DNA of 64,000 bases, from NCBI GenBank assembly GCA_035771175.1, contig CM069607.1:7862501-7926500 (forward strand), read 5' to 3'. Shown here piece after piece: positions 1-12,360 of this stretch (position 1 is its first letter; every line of letters starts with the position of its first letter). Origin of the DNA: Paratinospora sagittata. Taxonomy: Eukaryota; Streptophyta; Magnoliopsida; Ranunculales; Menispermaceae. The position numbers were made by a program, and so were the translations under genes. The notes under the pieces were generated by a model that was not told the DNA's origin, searched no databases, and saw only the letters and a program-made list of their open reading frames with translations.

Positions 1-1248
1 ATAAAAAAACTAAAAAATTATCAGTTGTTTAAAATTTCAAAGGTTTAATATTTAGTCTGTCAAGCACAAAACAAAAAAATGTTAAAAGTTCGACGCCTGA
101 GAGATTCGAACTCCATTCCTTCATTTGTGTATAATGAGCGGTAGATGACTTTATACTGTATGATCTATCTGCGAGGGTCAAATAGCTAAATAGTGTATCT
201 TGTACTTTTTAGGTCATCCGGACAACCTGCCTTTTGGGCTTTATATTAAAAGGAAACAGTAATTGTGTTCTAGTCAGGCACATTTGCGTTAACACATAAC
301 ATCTTGTTGATGAAGATGCCGATTGATCTTGTTGTAAACTGAAAACCCATGTAGTTTAATGAATTGGCTTTTCATCCATCCATTATATTATTTATGTTTT
401 TATATTAAAAAGCTTAGAAACAGAAGGGTAATTTACCTGTCATATGCCAGACCACTTGCATGCCTGCTGCAACTATGTGGTTTAACATTTTTGAGTTGAA
501 CCATTAATAAAATAAAATAAAATAAAAAGAAAAAGAAAAAGAAAGAAAAGAATACCAGTTCAAGAACTTAGAAACAATTTTGAACTGATCTGCAAATAGG
601 AATCGAAATAATTAAACTAGGAAAAAATGATTCCCTTCAATTTAGATTGATTGTTTTGAAAGTTGTGGAACAATATGGTCGATGTGTTTAATTCATCAAA
701 AAAAATTTGTGCTTGAAAAATATATTTTTAAGTTCTATAATGCTTCATAATTTAATTCAGACTCGGTAATAAATAAACGTATTAGTTGTTGGTTTGGGCT
801 TTGCCAACGAAATAAAAAAACTAAAAAATTATCGGTTGCTTAAAATTTCAAAGGTATAATATCTAGTCTGTCAACCACAAAACAAAAAAATGTTAAAAGT
901 TCGTCGCCTGAGAGATTCGAACTCCATTCCTCCATTTGTGTATAATGAGCGGTAGACGACTTTATGCTGTATGATCTATCTACGAGGGTCAAATAGCCAA
1001 ATAATGTATCTTTTACTTTTTAGGTCATACGGACAACCTGCCTTTTGGGCTTTATATTAAAAGGAAACAATAATTGTGTTCTAGTCAGGTACATTTGTGG
1101 TGATACATAACATCTTGTTGATGAAGATGCCCATGTTGTCTAATGAATTGGCTTTTCATTCATACGTTATATTATTTTTGTTTTTATATTAAAAAGCTTA
1201 GAAACAGAAGGGTAATTTACCTGTCATAGGCCAGACCACTTGCATGCC
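1..1248. repeat. ~810-bp satellite array, segment A1
   Basis: About one and a half tandem units. The landmark GTTCG(T/A)CGCCTGAGAG occurs near 88 and 899, a period of about 810 bp. Each unit is AT-rich, has an A/GA-rich tract (near 505-550 here) and a TTGGCTTTTCATCCAT block. I see no coding region. The array stops at 1248 inside the block CTTGCATGCCT, where an LTR begins. The second unit has a small internal deletion near 1130-1140. Confidence 0.9.
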
Positions 1249-2769
1249 TTGGCACACCCCGCCCGGACGCGCCTAAACCGGCGGTACACTCTCGGACGGG
1301 GCGCGCATTTAGAACAATCATAATGGTAATAACAGAGTACGCAGCGGAAATACAATACACAGTACAAATCTGATTTCATATAATTCAGAATACTTTTGTA
1401 CATAAAATGGTCAAGGGAACATACTCCCAAAATCCCCAATGATTCATACAAAGGGTACAAAATGTGGGCCCCATAACCTGCACCCAATCCACCCTAATTT
1501 CCTGTGAAAGATTTGATAATATTGGAGTGAGCTTAATGCGCTCAGTGGGTAAATAGTGCATGAGTATAACAATTAATAAAGCATACTTCAATATCAAATA
1601 TCTTAAATACACATGTAAGCATCATAATCAATCAATATGTATGTATGCATGACACCGTCACGTATTAATGGTTTGATGAGCGTACATCGCCTGAGTTCAC
1701 GTACAGGTGTCCTTCCCCGGGTGTAGCCAGGTTCTCACTGTACGTCCCTCCTTAGGAACGATGCTCTGGATTCACGTACTGATGTCCGTCCTCGGCGTAG
1801 CCAGGTTCTCATGTACGTCCCTCTCCAGAGAAATAATATGAATAGTGAGCAATGCTTTTAACTATTCTATGAGTCATAAACCATATACGTCCCTAGGGGG
1901 TGATATGTATGATGCCAATGCATGAACTAGTTTAGTCTACTGGTCTGGTCTTTTCTTGACATTTAAACTGACTTTGGCAACGTTTAGTGATCCTTATTAA
2001 GGTCGGTATCACGACGTGCAAGGTTAGGACATTCAGTATTACTTGAATAAGCTGAATAGCTTTCAATAAGACTAACTAGATCAATCTCCAGTTGAGAGGT
2101 GAGACACAATGTCTACTTAAATACCAATCGCCTAGAGCAGCCAGCTGCCTTCCGTTCACTATTTAAAGTTACTGGGGACAAGACCGAGTCTAGTTGAGTC
2201 AGATTGACCATTATAACGGTGTAATACATGAATTCCAAATATATAGGCATAAGTGTGGCAGTATATGACATAATGCTGTGTAAATGAATAGTAGACATAA
2301 TAATAATTGAATGTAAACTTTAATAAAAGTTATGAAACACGCAAACCTATGTTTCGTTCCCCACCTTCAGATAAAAACTTCTTCTTTCATATCTGGCGCT
2401 TTCCTCCGGACAGTTCTTCGTCGCACCGCACCGAGAGTCTCGATCAGAGAGTCTCAAAAACTAAAAACTTAGAATGAGTGGAATGAGAAGGAAATCATAA
2501 GGACAATGGTTTTGGTGTGAGAAATGAGAATGAGGAGGATACCTTATATAGAGATTTTTGGCGCCTGAATGTTTTGGCATTGCGGCTGAACGTTCTGGCA
2601 TGCGCCTGAACTTTCTGGCATTGCGCCTGAACGTTCTGGCATGCGCCTGAACGTTCTGGCATGCGCCTGAACGTTCTGGCATGCGCCTGAACGTTCTGGC
2701 ATTGCGCCTGAACGTTTGGGCATTGCCCAAATAGTAACTTTTTTTTTTTGTGAAATACAGAGTATTACA
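1249..2769 (-). repeat. 3' LTR of element I
   Basis: On the minus strand the LTR starts TGTAATACTCTGTATTTC at 2769 and ends at 1249, where the usual terminal TGACA has become TGCCA. U3 carries seven to eight copies of the ~20-bp GCGCCTGAACGTTCTGGCAT repeat (about 2550-2722), then a TATA box (CTATATAAGG, about 2534-2543). The R/U5 part has two tandem copies of a ~85-bp block containing CACGTAC...GTAGCCAGGTTCTCA (about 1695-1830). Confidence 0.88.
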
Positions 2770-2912
2770 CTCTACCCCCCTTAAAGGGATTTCGCCCTCG
2801 AAATCAAGTCAAGTATTGATGCGTAGTTATTGAAGTGAAACAATGTATCAAGATAGGTGTAAACAATGTTTAATCATGTTATTGAGAAGTGAAAATAATA
2901 CAATGTATCACA
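2770..2912 (-). other. Polypurine tract and short 3' untranslated region of element I
   Basis: On the minus strand AAGGGGGGTAGAG (2770-2782) directly abuts the LTR start TGTAATAC. This is the normal position of the plus-strand primer of an LTR retrotransposon. The 3' UTR is about 100 bp shorter than in element II because a block around the GTAGCCGCAGGTTGA sequence is missing. Confidence 0.85.
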
Positions 2913-5900
2913 TCATGAGGTAGTACTAGGAAACAATTCAGGGTATTTCTGTTTAATTGTTGCTTCTAGTTCCCATGTTGCTTCCTCTATGCCGTTGTGA
3001 TCCCAGAGCACTTTCACAAGTGGTATGCTACGTCGCCGTAGTTCTTGAGTTTTTCTATCTAATATTTGGATCGCTTTCTCTTGATACTTATTTCCTTCCT
3101 CAACCCGGACCTCGACTAAAGGGATGATATGAGAAGGATTAGGGCGATACTTGCGAAGCATAGATACATTAAAAACGTCATGAACCTTAGGCATGGACGA
3201 GGGAAGGGACAGACGATAAGCAAGTTTGCCAATACGTTCAATGATTGGAAATGGACCAATATACCGCGGGGAGAGCTTTCCTTTGATCCCAAAGCGTTTG
3301 ACACCTCGAGTGGGCTGGACTTGTATAAAAACAAAGTCTCCCTTATCAAATTCCAGAGGTTGTCACCGTTTGTCAGCATAGCTCTTCTGTCGACTTTGTG
3401 CAACACGAAGTCGTTCCTTTACTAGTGTGATCTTCTCAGAAGTCTCTTGAACTAGTTCAGTGCCTAACTGCGGTCGATCGGCCATATCTAGCCAGCATAC
3501 CGAAAATCTGCAAGGCCGACCATAAAGAGCCTCGTATGGTGCCATGCCGATACTAGATTGGTAGCTGTTGTTGTAAGCAAACTCAGCTAGATGCAAATAC
3601 TTTGCCCATTCGTCATTAAAGTCCAAAATGCAGCATCGTAGCATGTCTTCTAAGATTTGGATAAGCCGTTCGGACTGCCCATCAGTCTGAGGGTGGAAGG
3701 CTGTGCTCATAGTGATCTTAGAACCCATTTTATTTTGGAAGCTTTTCCAAAAGTTTGATGTGAATCGAGGGTCTCGATCAGAGACGATGGTGAGTGGAAT
3801 GCCATGAAGGCATACGATCTCTCTTTCATATAGTTCTGCTAGTTTGGCGGGATTATCCGTCAACTTTATTGGCAAGAAGTGTGCAGACTTGGTAAGTCTG
3901 TCAATGATAACCCAGATAGCATCTTGCCCTTTATTATTGCGAGGTAAGGTTGTAACAAAATCCATTGCGATGTTCTCCCACTTCCATTCTCCAATAGGTA
4001 ACGTCTGGAGAAGTCTAGAGGGAAGTCTTCGTTCGGCCTTAACTTTCTGGCAAACGAGACATCGAGCAACGAAGTCTGCAATTGCTTTCTTCATTCCCGA
4101 AAACCAGAATTGTCGCTTGACATCCTTGTACATCTTGTCACCCCCAGGATGCATAGCGTACTGTGAACAGTGTATTTCAGTAAGCACGTCGTTCCAAACC
4201 TCAGGATCATTCGGTAAACAAAGACATTTTTTTATAGAAAATGGCTCCGTCGTCAGAGACTGACCAATGAGGAAGGTCCTGGCCGCGGAGTAGAAGTTCT
4301 CGTTTCTCCATTAACATAAGGTCATTGGCTTGAGTAGCTGAAATCATTCGAACGAGTTCAGAGGTGGCTGATAATTGAAAGAGTCGTGGGCGTGGTCCCT
4401 CTTCGTTCAGCTGGAGGTTAAAGTTCTCCATCTCTGTAGCCAACTTCCCCATTTCATAGTTAAGAGTGCAAGCAACATAAGATTTTCTACTCAAAGCATC
4501 AGCCACAACATAGGCCTTTCCGGGATGGTACTGGAGTTGAAAGTCATAGTCTTTCAAGAATTCCAACCATCTTCTTTGGCGGAGGTTGAGGTCTCGCTGA
4601 GTGTATATGTATTTAAGACTCTTGTGATCTGAGAAGACCTCGAACTGTTCACCGTATAGGTAATGACGCCATAATTTAAGTGCAAACACAACAGCTGCAA
4701 GTTGCAAGTCATGGGTTGGGTAATTACCCTCATGAATCTTTAGTTGCCTGGAGGCATATGCAACAACTTGGCCTTATTGCATTAGTACGGCACCTAAGCC
4801 TTGGAGTGAAGCATCGGTGTATAAGGAAAAACCAATTCCATTTCTTGGAGTGATAAGTACTGGTGCTGTCGTGAGACGTTTCTTCAATTCCTGAAATGAT
4901 GCTTCACAGGCGGGATTCCAGATAAAGCACACGTCTTTTCGAGTGAGCTTGGTCATAGGTTTAGCAATCTTTGAGAAGTCCTTAATGAAGCGTCTGTAAT
5001 AGCCAGCCAAACCAAGAAAACTCCTAATCTGAGTAACAGTGGTAGGCTGCTTCCAGTTTAAGATTGCTTCAACCTTAGAAGGATCGACCTCAATGCCATT
5101 GCCTGAAACCACATGGCCAAGGAATTGAACTTTCTTCGCCCAAAATTCGCACTTACTCAACTTTGCATATAGTTGGTGGCTTTGTAAGGTCTGGAGGATG
5201 ATCTTCAAATGTATTTTATGGTCTTCCTCGGTTGAGGAATATATCTAGATGTCGTCGACAAAAACCACCACAAATCGGTCTAAGTATAACCTGAATATGC
5301 GATTCATCAAATCCATGAATGCAGCAGGTGCATTTGTTAGACCGAATGACATGACTAAGAACTCGTAGTGACCGTACCGAGTTCATAATGCTGTCTTGGC
5401 AATGTCCGATTCCCGGATCCGGAGTTGATGATAACCGGATCGTAAATCAATCTTAGAGAAGTATCTGGCATCTCTAAGTTGGTCGAACAAGTCATCGATC
5501 CTGGGCAAAGGATATCTGTTCTTGATGGTGACGTTATTCAACTTGCGATAATCGATACAAAGTCGTAACGAACCATCCTTTTTGCGAACAAATAGAACTG
5601 GAGCGCCCCAGGGTGATGAACTCTTTCTGATGAAGCCATTACTCTCTAATTCCTGCAGTTGTTTGTCTAATTCAACTAGCTCAATATTTGACATTCTGTA
5701 TGGTGGAATTGAGATAGGCCCTGTTCCAGGTATGAGGTTGATCTCAAAATCAAATTCCCTAACTGGAGGTAGACCAGGAAGGTCATTAAGAAAGACGGTT
5801 GGGAATTCAGATATGACTGGAACATCGCGTACTTCGGGAGGGTACAGTGCTAGTGATTCATTGCCTTCACTAAGGGACAACGAGCGAAGTTGTGACTTGA

Positions 5901-7064
5901 GAAGTGCAACTGTGGATTTGTGTATCCATTGCCTTGTTCCCTGAATCTTGACAAACTCTCCTGTAGGCAAGGTTAAGTGAACTTGCTTGTTCATACAGTC
6001 GATCTGTGCATTTAGTGGTGCTAGCCAGTCCATGCCGAAGATGATGTCGAAGTCGTCAAAATCCATCACAAAAAGATCGGCATATATTATTTGGTCTGAC
6101 ATTCGAAGCTCACAACGAGAACACTGCAGATTGATGTCAGTACTAGATCTGAACGGTGATGTGACATGGAGTGTGATGTTTGTGGGTTCAGGATGCAGGC
6201 CTAAATGGCTTATCAATGACGATGATATAAAAGAATGCGTAGCACCAGAATCAAACAAAACATGCACCAATGTATTAAACAAAGGAACGGTACCTTCAAC
6301 TACATTGTTGTCTGGGAGGGGTTGTTGAGCGATGGCAAATGCTCTGCCCTGATTCCGTTGACCCTGGTTCTGTTGGGTCTGCCTGGGCGGGGCATTAGCA
6401 GCAGGTGGTGCGTGTTGGACAGGAACAGCAGGAATAAGTTGTTGATGGTGCGGACAGAGATATTTGACATGACCCTTCTGGCCGCAGTTGAACCACGTCG
6501 GCTGATACAGCGAGTGGTTCTGTTGGCCATGTTGATTGTTCTGGTGGCCATGTTGATTGTGGCGTCGACCACCACCTCTGCCATTGCCGTTTCGACGGCC
6601 ACCCCTTACATAACGACCGCCACGGCCATGATTACGAAAACCCTGATGGTTAGGGGTAGAAGGTTCAGCCGCAAGTGTTGTGGCCGCATTCGTCGAAACA
6701 GGGGCTGGGAGGGCTGGGTTGTGATTGTAGTAGGGTTTCTTCCTGTTGCCTTGTTGTGAGCCATGTTGGGAAAACGCTGCAGGCCGTTTTTCGTTATTCA
6801 TTCTCTGTTCCTGTAAGATCTTCTCTTATTCGAAGCTCATGGCCTTGTCAACAACCTCTTTGTAAATTTTTAGATCCAAGATCGACAAGGCTTGTCGAAT
6901 ATCAGGACGAAGGCCATTATAAAATTTCTCAGTCTTATCTTGCTCAGTGGAGATGGTGGAGAGAGAGTACACTGATAATTATTTGGACTTCCCAGCATAT
7001 TCCCTGACGGTCATGGTGCCCTGGTATAACTTAGCGAATTCCCTGACGGTCATGGTGCCCTGGT
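2913..7064 (-). pseudogene. gag-pol remnant of element I
   Basis: Broken gag-pro-RT-RNaseH-integrase-chromodomain gene, read right to left. Order: gag C-terminus with zinc knuckle, protease (DSGATHSF), RT start (about 6800-5400), RNase H ([15 protein letters not shown], near 4800), integrase ([16 protein letters not shown], about 4187-3480), C-terminal chromodomain-like tail ([14 protein letters not shown], ends at the TGA at 2913). Stops or frameshifts occur near 5380, 5230, 4770, 4200 and 3370. The zinc knuckle reads [14 protein letters not shown], so its first Cys is Trp. At 7002-7064 a ~40-bp block (CTGACGGTCATGGTGCCCTGG) is tandemly duplicated, and the gag N-terminus beyond it is gone. 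The family is chromovirus, most like the Tekay/Del group (moderate confidence). Confidence 0.85.
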
Positions 7065-7146
7065 ATACATCTCTTTTGGACAATTCCGTTAGTCTAGTGG
7101 GATTTGGTTCCCTGCTAGTGGAAGTTGTTCCTTCCCTAGAGGCCAT
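7065..7146 (-). pseudogene. N-terminal remnant of the extra ORF, fused to gag
   Basis: Only the first ~27 codons survive (SREGTTSTSREPNPTRLTEL), starting at the ATG at 7146-7144. They run straight into internal gag sequence near 7065. Compared with element IV this removes most of the extra ORF, the spacer with the gag splice acceptor, and roughly the first 200 gag codons. The 3' splice site before the ATG is mutated from AG to AA here. Confidence 0.75.
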
Positions 7147-7656
7147 TTTTTGTTGAAAGGAAAATAAATTTGTGTGAAAGACACAAAATATATTCCTAAC
7201 CTTTTTAAAATTTATGCCTTGTCTACTAGACATTATTTTCGAGTTTTCTTTTGATGTTTATGCCATCATGAAATTTTCTTCATGAGTGATTTGATGTATA
7301 TATGTTGTATTCATATATGAATGTATAGACATATTTAATCATAACTAAATATTTAATTTTCAAAATTCAACTATATAGATATATTTGAATTTAAACTATA
7401 TAAAATCATATATAGTTATTTTTAATCTAAATCTTAACTATATACAGAATTCATATATATATAATTCTAGACATAATTTTTTTTTACCTATATATATAAT
7501 TCATATATATATATATAGTTTTAGATATAAAATTTTTCAATCTTTATTATTATTAATTTTTTTTTTGAAAAATAAAATCTTCGAATTTTTTTTTTCGAAT
7601 TTTTTTTTTTGAAAAATAATTTTTTTTTTTTTGTTTTTTTTTCAAAAATAATTAAA
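7147..7656 (-). other. AT-rich leader of element I, primer-binding site lost
   Basis: Very AT-rich sequence with TATATA runs and long T tracts, matching the leaders of elements II and IV. In those copies the leader ends with the primer site TGGTATCAGAGC. Here the last part is deleted, and T-rich sequence runs directly into the LTR through ATTAAACGTCACACC. No coding potential. Confidence 0.75.
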
Positions 7657-9614
7657 CGTCACACCCCGCCAGGACTCGCCTAAACCGGCGGTACACTCGA
7701 GGACGAGGCGCGCATTTGGAACAATCATAATGGTAATAACAGAGTACGCAGCGGAAATATAATATACAGTACAAATCTGATTTTATTTTATTCAGAATAC
7801 TTTGTACATAAAATGGTCAAGGGAACATACTCCCAAAATCCCCAATAAATCATAGAAAGGGTACAAAATGTGGGTCCCATAACCTGCACCCAGTCCACCC
7901 TAATTTCCTGTAAAATTTTGGATAATAATGGAGTGAGCTTAACGCGCTCAGTGGGTAAATAGTTCTAGAGTATAACAATTAATAAAACATACTTCAATAT
8001 CAAATATCTTAAATACACATGTGAACATTACAATCAATCAATATGTATGTATGCATGACACCGTCACGTATTAATGGTTTGATGAGCGTACATCGCCTGA
8101 GTTCACGTACAGGTGTCCTTCCCCGGGTGTAGCCAGGTTCTCACTGTACGTCCCTCCTCATGAACGATGCTCTAGATTCACGTACTGATGTCCCTCCTCG
8201 GCGTAGCCGAGTTCTCATGTACGTCTCTCTCCAGAGAAATTATATGAATAGTGAGCAATGCTTCTAACTTTTCTATGAGTCATAAACCATATACGTGCCT
8301 AGGTGGTGATATGTATGAGGCCAATGCATGAACTAGTTTAGTCTACTGGTCTGGTCTTTTCTTGACATTTAAACTGACTTTGGCAACGTCTGGTGATCCT
8401 TATTAGGGTCGGTATTACGACGTGCAGGGTTAGGACATTCAGTATTACTTGTATAAGCTGGATAGCTTTTAATAAGACTAACTAGATCAGTCTCCAGTTG
8501 AGAGGTGAGACACAAGGTCTACTTAAATACCAATCGCCTAGAGCAGCCCGCTGCCTCTCGTTCACTATTTAAAGTTACTGGGGACAAGACCGAGTCTAGT
8601 TGAGTCAGATTGACTATTATAACGGTGTAATACATGAATTCCAAATATACAGGCATAAGTGTGGCAGTATATGACATAATGCTGTGTAAATGAATAGTAG
8701 ACATAATAATAATTGAATGTAAACTTTAATAAAAGTTATGAAATATGCAAACCTATGTTTCGTTCCCCACCTTCAGATAAAAACTTCTTCTATCAGATCT
8801 AGCGCTTTCCTCCGGACAGAACTTCGTCGCACCGCACCGAGAGTCTCGATCAGAAAGTCTCAAAAACTAAAAACTTAGAATGAGTGGAAAGAGAAGGAAA
8901 TCATAAGGAGAGTGTTTTGGTGTGAGAAATGAGAATGAGGAGGGTACCTTATGTAATACCCTGTATTTCACAAAAAAAAAATAAATAAATAAAAATTACT
9001 ATTTGAAATTTTTACTATTTGGGCAACGCCCGAACGTTCAGGCGCATGCCAGAACATTCGGGCGTTGCCCAAATAGTAAAAATTTTAAATAGTAATTTTT
9101 TTTTTTTGTAAAATACAGGGTGTTACACCTTATATAGAGATTTTTGGCGCCTGAACGTTTTGGCATTGCCCCTGAACGTTCTGGTATGCGCCTGAACTTT
9201 CTGGCATTGCGCCTGAACGTTCTGGCATTGCGCTTGAACGTTCTGGCTTGCGCCTAAACGTTCTAGAGTGCCTGAACGTTCTGGAGTGCCTGAACGTTCT
9301 GGAGTGCCTGAACGTGCTGGCATGCGCCTGAACGTTCTGTCATGCGCCTAAACGTTCTGGCATTGTGCCTGAACTTTCTGTCATGCGTCTGAACGTTCTG
9401 GCATTGCGCCTGAAACGTTCTGGCATTGCGCCTGAACGTTCTAGCATTGCGCCTGAACGTTCTGTCATGCGCCTAAACTTTTTGGCATTGCGCCTGAACG
9501 TTTTGGGATGCGCCTGAACGTTCTGGAGTGCGATGAACGATGTGTCATGCCCCTGAACGTTTGGGCGCTGCCCAAATAGTAACTTTTTTTTTTTGTGAAA
9601 TACAGAGTATTACA
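7657..9614 (-). repeat. 5' LTR of element I, with hairpin insertion
   Basis: LTR of the same family. The minus-strand end is TGACG instead of TGACA. It is interrupted by a 176-bp hairpin element (8952-9127). The GAACGTT minisatellite (about 9140-9560) is long and degenerate, with about 20 diverged copies. It is clearly more diverged from the 3' LTR of the same element than the two LTRs of element IV are from each other, so the insertion is old. Confidence 0.85.
8952..9127. mobile_element. U3-U3 hairpin element 1 (MITE-like)
   Basis: 176-bp near-perfect inverted repeat starting TGTAATACCCTGTATTTCAC and ending GTAAAATACAGGGTGTTACA. Both arms run TACTATTTGGGCAACGCCCGAA and meet at a ~12-nt centre near 9035-9050. 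The flanks are a 5-bp direct repeat CCTTA (8947-8951 and 9128-9132). Removing the insert restores the uninterrupted TACCTTATATAGAG of other LTRs. Both ends equal the outer U3 end of the host LTR family, and TG...CA ends with a 5-bp duplication fit retroviral-type integration. It lies just downstream of the LTR TATA box. It has no coding capacity. Confidence 0.88.
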
Positions 9615-12360
9615 TAACATCTTGTTGATGAAGACGCCGGTTGATCTTGTTGTAAACTGAAAACCCATGTAGTTTAATGAATTGGCTTTTCATCCATACA
9701 TTATATTATTTATGTTTTTATATTAAAAATATTAGAAACAGAAGGGTAATTTACCAGTCATATGCCAGACGACTTGCATGCCTGCTGCAACTATACGGTT
9801 TAACATTTTTGAGTCGAAACTTTAATAAAAAAAAGAAAAAAAAAGAAAAAAAAAGATAAGAAAACCAGTTCAAGAACTTAGAAACAATTTTGAACTGATC
9901 TGCAAATAGGAATCAAAATAATTAAACTAGGAAAAAATGATTCCCTTCATTTTAGATTGATTGTTTTGAAAGTTGTGGAACAATATGGTCGATGTGTTTA
10001 ATTCATCAAATAATATTTGTGCTTGAAAAATATATTTTTAAGTTCTATAATGCTTCATAATTTAATTCAAACTCGATAATAAATAAACGTATCAGTTGCT
10101 GGTTTGGGCTTTGCCAACGAAATAAAAAAACTAAAAATTTATCTATTGCTTAAAATTTTAAAGGTTTAATATCTAGTCTGTCAACCACAAAACAAAAAAA
10201 TGTGAAAAGTTCGTCGCCTGAGAGATTCGAACTCCATTCCTTCATTTGTGTATCATGAGCGGTAGATGACTTTATGCTGTATGATCTATCTGCGAGGGAC
10301 AAATAGCGGTGTATCTTTTACTTTTTAGGTCATACGGACAACCTGCCTTTTGTGCTTTATATTACAATGAAACAGTAATTGTGTTCTAGTCAGGTACATT
10401 TGTGGTGATACATAACTTCTTGTTGATGAAGATGCCGGTTGATCTTGTTGTAAACTGAAAACCCATGTAGTTTAATGAATTGGCTTTTCATCCATACATT
10501 ATATTATTTATGTTTTTATATTAAAAAGCTTAGAAACAGAAGGGTAATTTACCAGTTATATGCCAGACGACTTGCATGCCTGCTGCAACTATACGGTTTA
10601 ACATTTTTGAGTCAAACCTTTAATAAAAAAAATAATAAAAAAAGAAAAAGAAAAAGAAAGATAAGAAAACCAGTTCAAGTACTTAGAAACAATTTTGAAC
10701 TGATGTGCAAATAGGAATCAAAATAATTAAACTAGGAAAAAATGATTCCCTTCACTTTAGATTGATTGTTTTGAAAGTTGTGGAACAATATGGTCGATGT
10801 GTTTAATTCATCAAATAATATTTGTGCTTGAAAAATTAATTTTTAAGTTCTATAATGCTTCATAATTTAATTCAAACTCGATAATAAATAAACGTATCAG
10901 TTGCTGGTTTGGGCTTTGCCAACGAAATAAAAAAACTAAAAAATTATCTATCGCTTAAAATTTTAAAGTTTTAACATCTAGTCTGTCAAACCACAAAACA
11001 AAAATATGTTAAAAGTTCGTCGCCTGAGAGATTCGAACTCCATTCCTTCAATTGTGTATAATGAGCGGTAGATGACTTTATGCTTTATGATCTATCTACG
11101 AGGGTCCAATAGCCAAATAGTGTATCTTTTACTTTTTAGGTCATACGGGCAACCTGCCTTTTGGGCTTTATATTAAAATGAAACAGTGATTGTGTTCTAG
11201 TCAGGTACATTTGTGGTGATACATAACTTCTTGTTGATGAAGATGCCGGTTGATCTTGATGTAAACTGAAAACCCATGTAGTTTAACGAATTGGCTTTGC
11301 ATCCATACACTATATTATTTATGTTTTTATATTAAAAAGCTTAGAAACAGAAGGGTAATTTACCAGTCATATGCCAGACAACTTGCATGCCTGCTGCAAC
11401 TATACGGTTTAACATTTTTGAGTCGAAACTTTAATAAAAAAAATAAAAATAAAAAAAGAAAAAGAAAAAGAAAAAGAAAGATAAGAAAACCAGTTCAAGA
11501 ACTTAGAAACAATTTTGAACTGATGTTCAAATAGGAATCGAAATAATTAAACTAGGAAAAAAATGATTCCCTTCAATTTAGATTGATTGTTTTGAAAGTT
11601 ATGGAACAAAATGGTCGATGTGTTCAATTCATCAAATAATATTTGTGCTTGAAAAATATATTTTTAAGTTCTATAATGCTTCATAATTTAATTCAAACTC
11701 GATAATAAATAAACGTATCAGTTGCTGGTTTGGGCTTTGCCAACGAAATAAAAAAACTAAAAAATTATCTATCGCTTAAAATTTTAAAGTTTTAACATCT
11801 AGTCTGTCAAACCACAAAACAAAAATATGTTAAAAGTTCGTCGCCTGAGAGATTCGAACTCCATTCCTTCAATTGTGTATAATGAGCGGTAGCTGACTTT
11901 ATGCTGTATGATCTATCTGCGAGGGTCCAATAGCCAAATAGTGTATCTTTTACTTTTTAGGTCATACGGGCAACCTGCCTTTTGGGCTTTATAATAAAAT
12001 GAAACAGTAATTGTGTTCTAGTCAGGTACATTTGTGGTGATACATAACATCTTGTTGATGAAGGTGCCGATTGATCTTGTTGTAAACTGAAAACCCATGT
12101 AGTTTAATGAATTGGCTTTTCATCCATACATTATATTATTTACGTTTTTATATTAAAAAGATTAGAAACAGAAGGGTAATTTACCAGTCATATGCCAGAC
12201 GACTTGCATGCCTGCTGCAACTATACAGTTTAACATTTTTGAGTCAAACCTTTAATAAAAAAAGAAAAAAAAAAGAAAAAGAAAGATAAGAAAACCAGTT
12301 CAAGAACTTAGAAACAATTTTGAACTGATGTGAAAATAGGAATCGAAATAATTAAACTAG
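9615..12360. repeat. ~810-bp satellite array, segment A2
   Basis: About 3.4 tandem units; landmark GTTCGTCGCC near 10209, 11015 and 11836. The second and third units share private variants (CTATCGCTTAAAATTTTAAAGTTTTAACATC), so they are a recent duplication. The array is cut at AATTAAACTAGGA, which overlaps the truncated LTR of element II by the shared bases GGA. No gene is visible. Confidence 0.92.

Larger units (their letters stand above)
1249..9614 (-). mobile_element. Element I: decayed Ty3/gypsy chromovirus
   Basis: Minus-strand LTR retrotransposon: 3' LTR, polypurine tract, broken pol and gag, a fused remnant of the extra ORF, AT-rich leader, 5' LTR. I find no target-site duplication. 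The right flank (TAACATCTTG) restarts about 140 bp upstream in the satellite unit relative to the left break, so an edge was rearranged. The PBS is missing, pol is broken into several frames and the 5' LTR carries a hairpin insertion. It is probably among the older copies. Confidence 0.85.

Noticed and set aside
1244..9620. Target-site duplication around element I
   Set aside because: The left and right satellite flanks come from different places in the unit, so no duplication can be claimed.
10475..10714. A 60-79 residue frame (MNWLFIHTLYYLCFYIKK) recurring in satellite units
   Set aside because: It recurs only because units are near-identical. It ends in the variable A-rich tract, is broken in many units and has no family I recognise.
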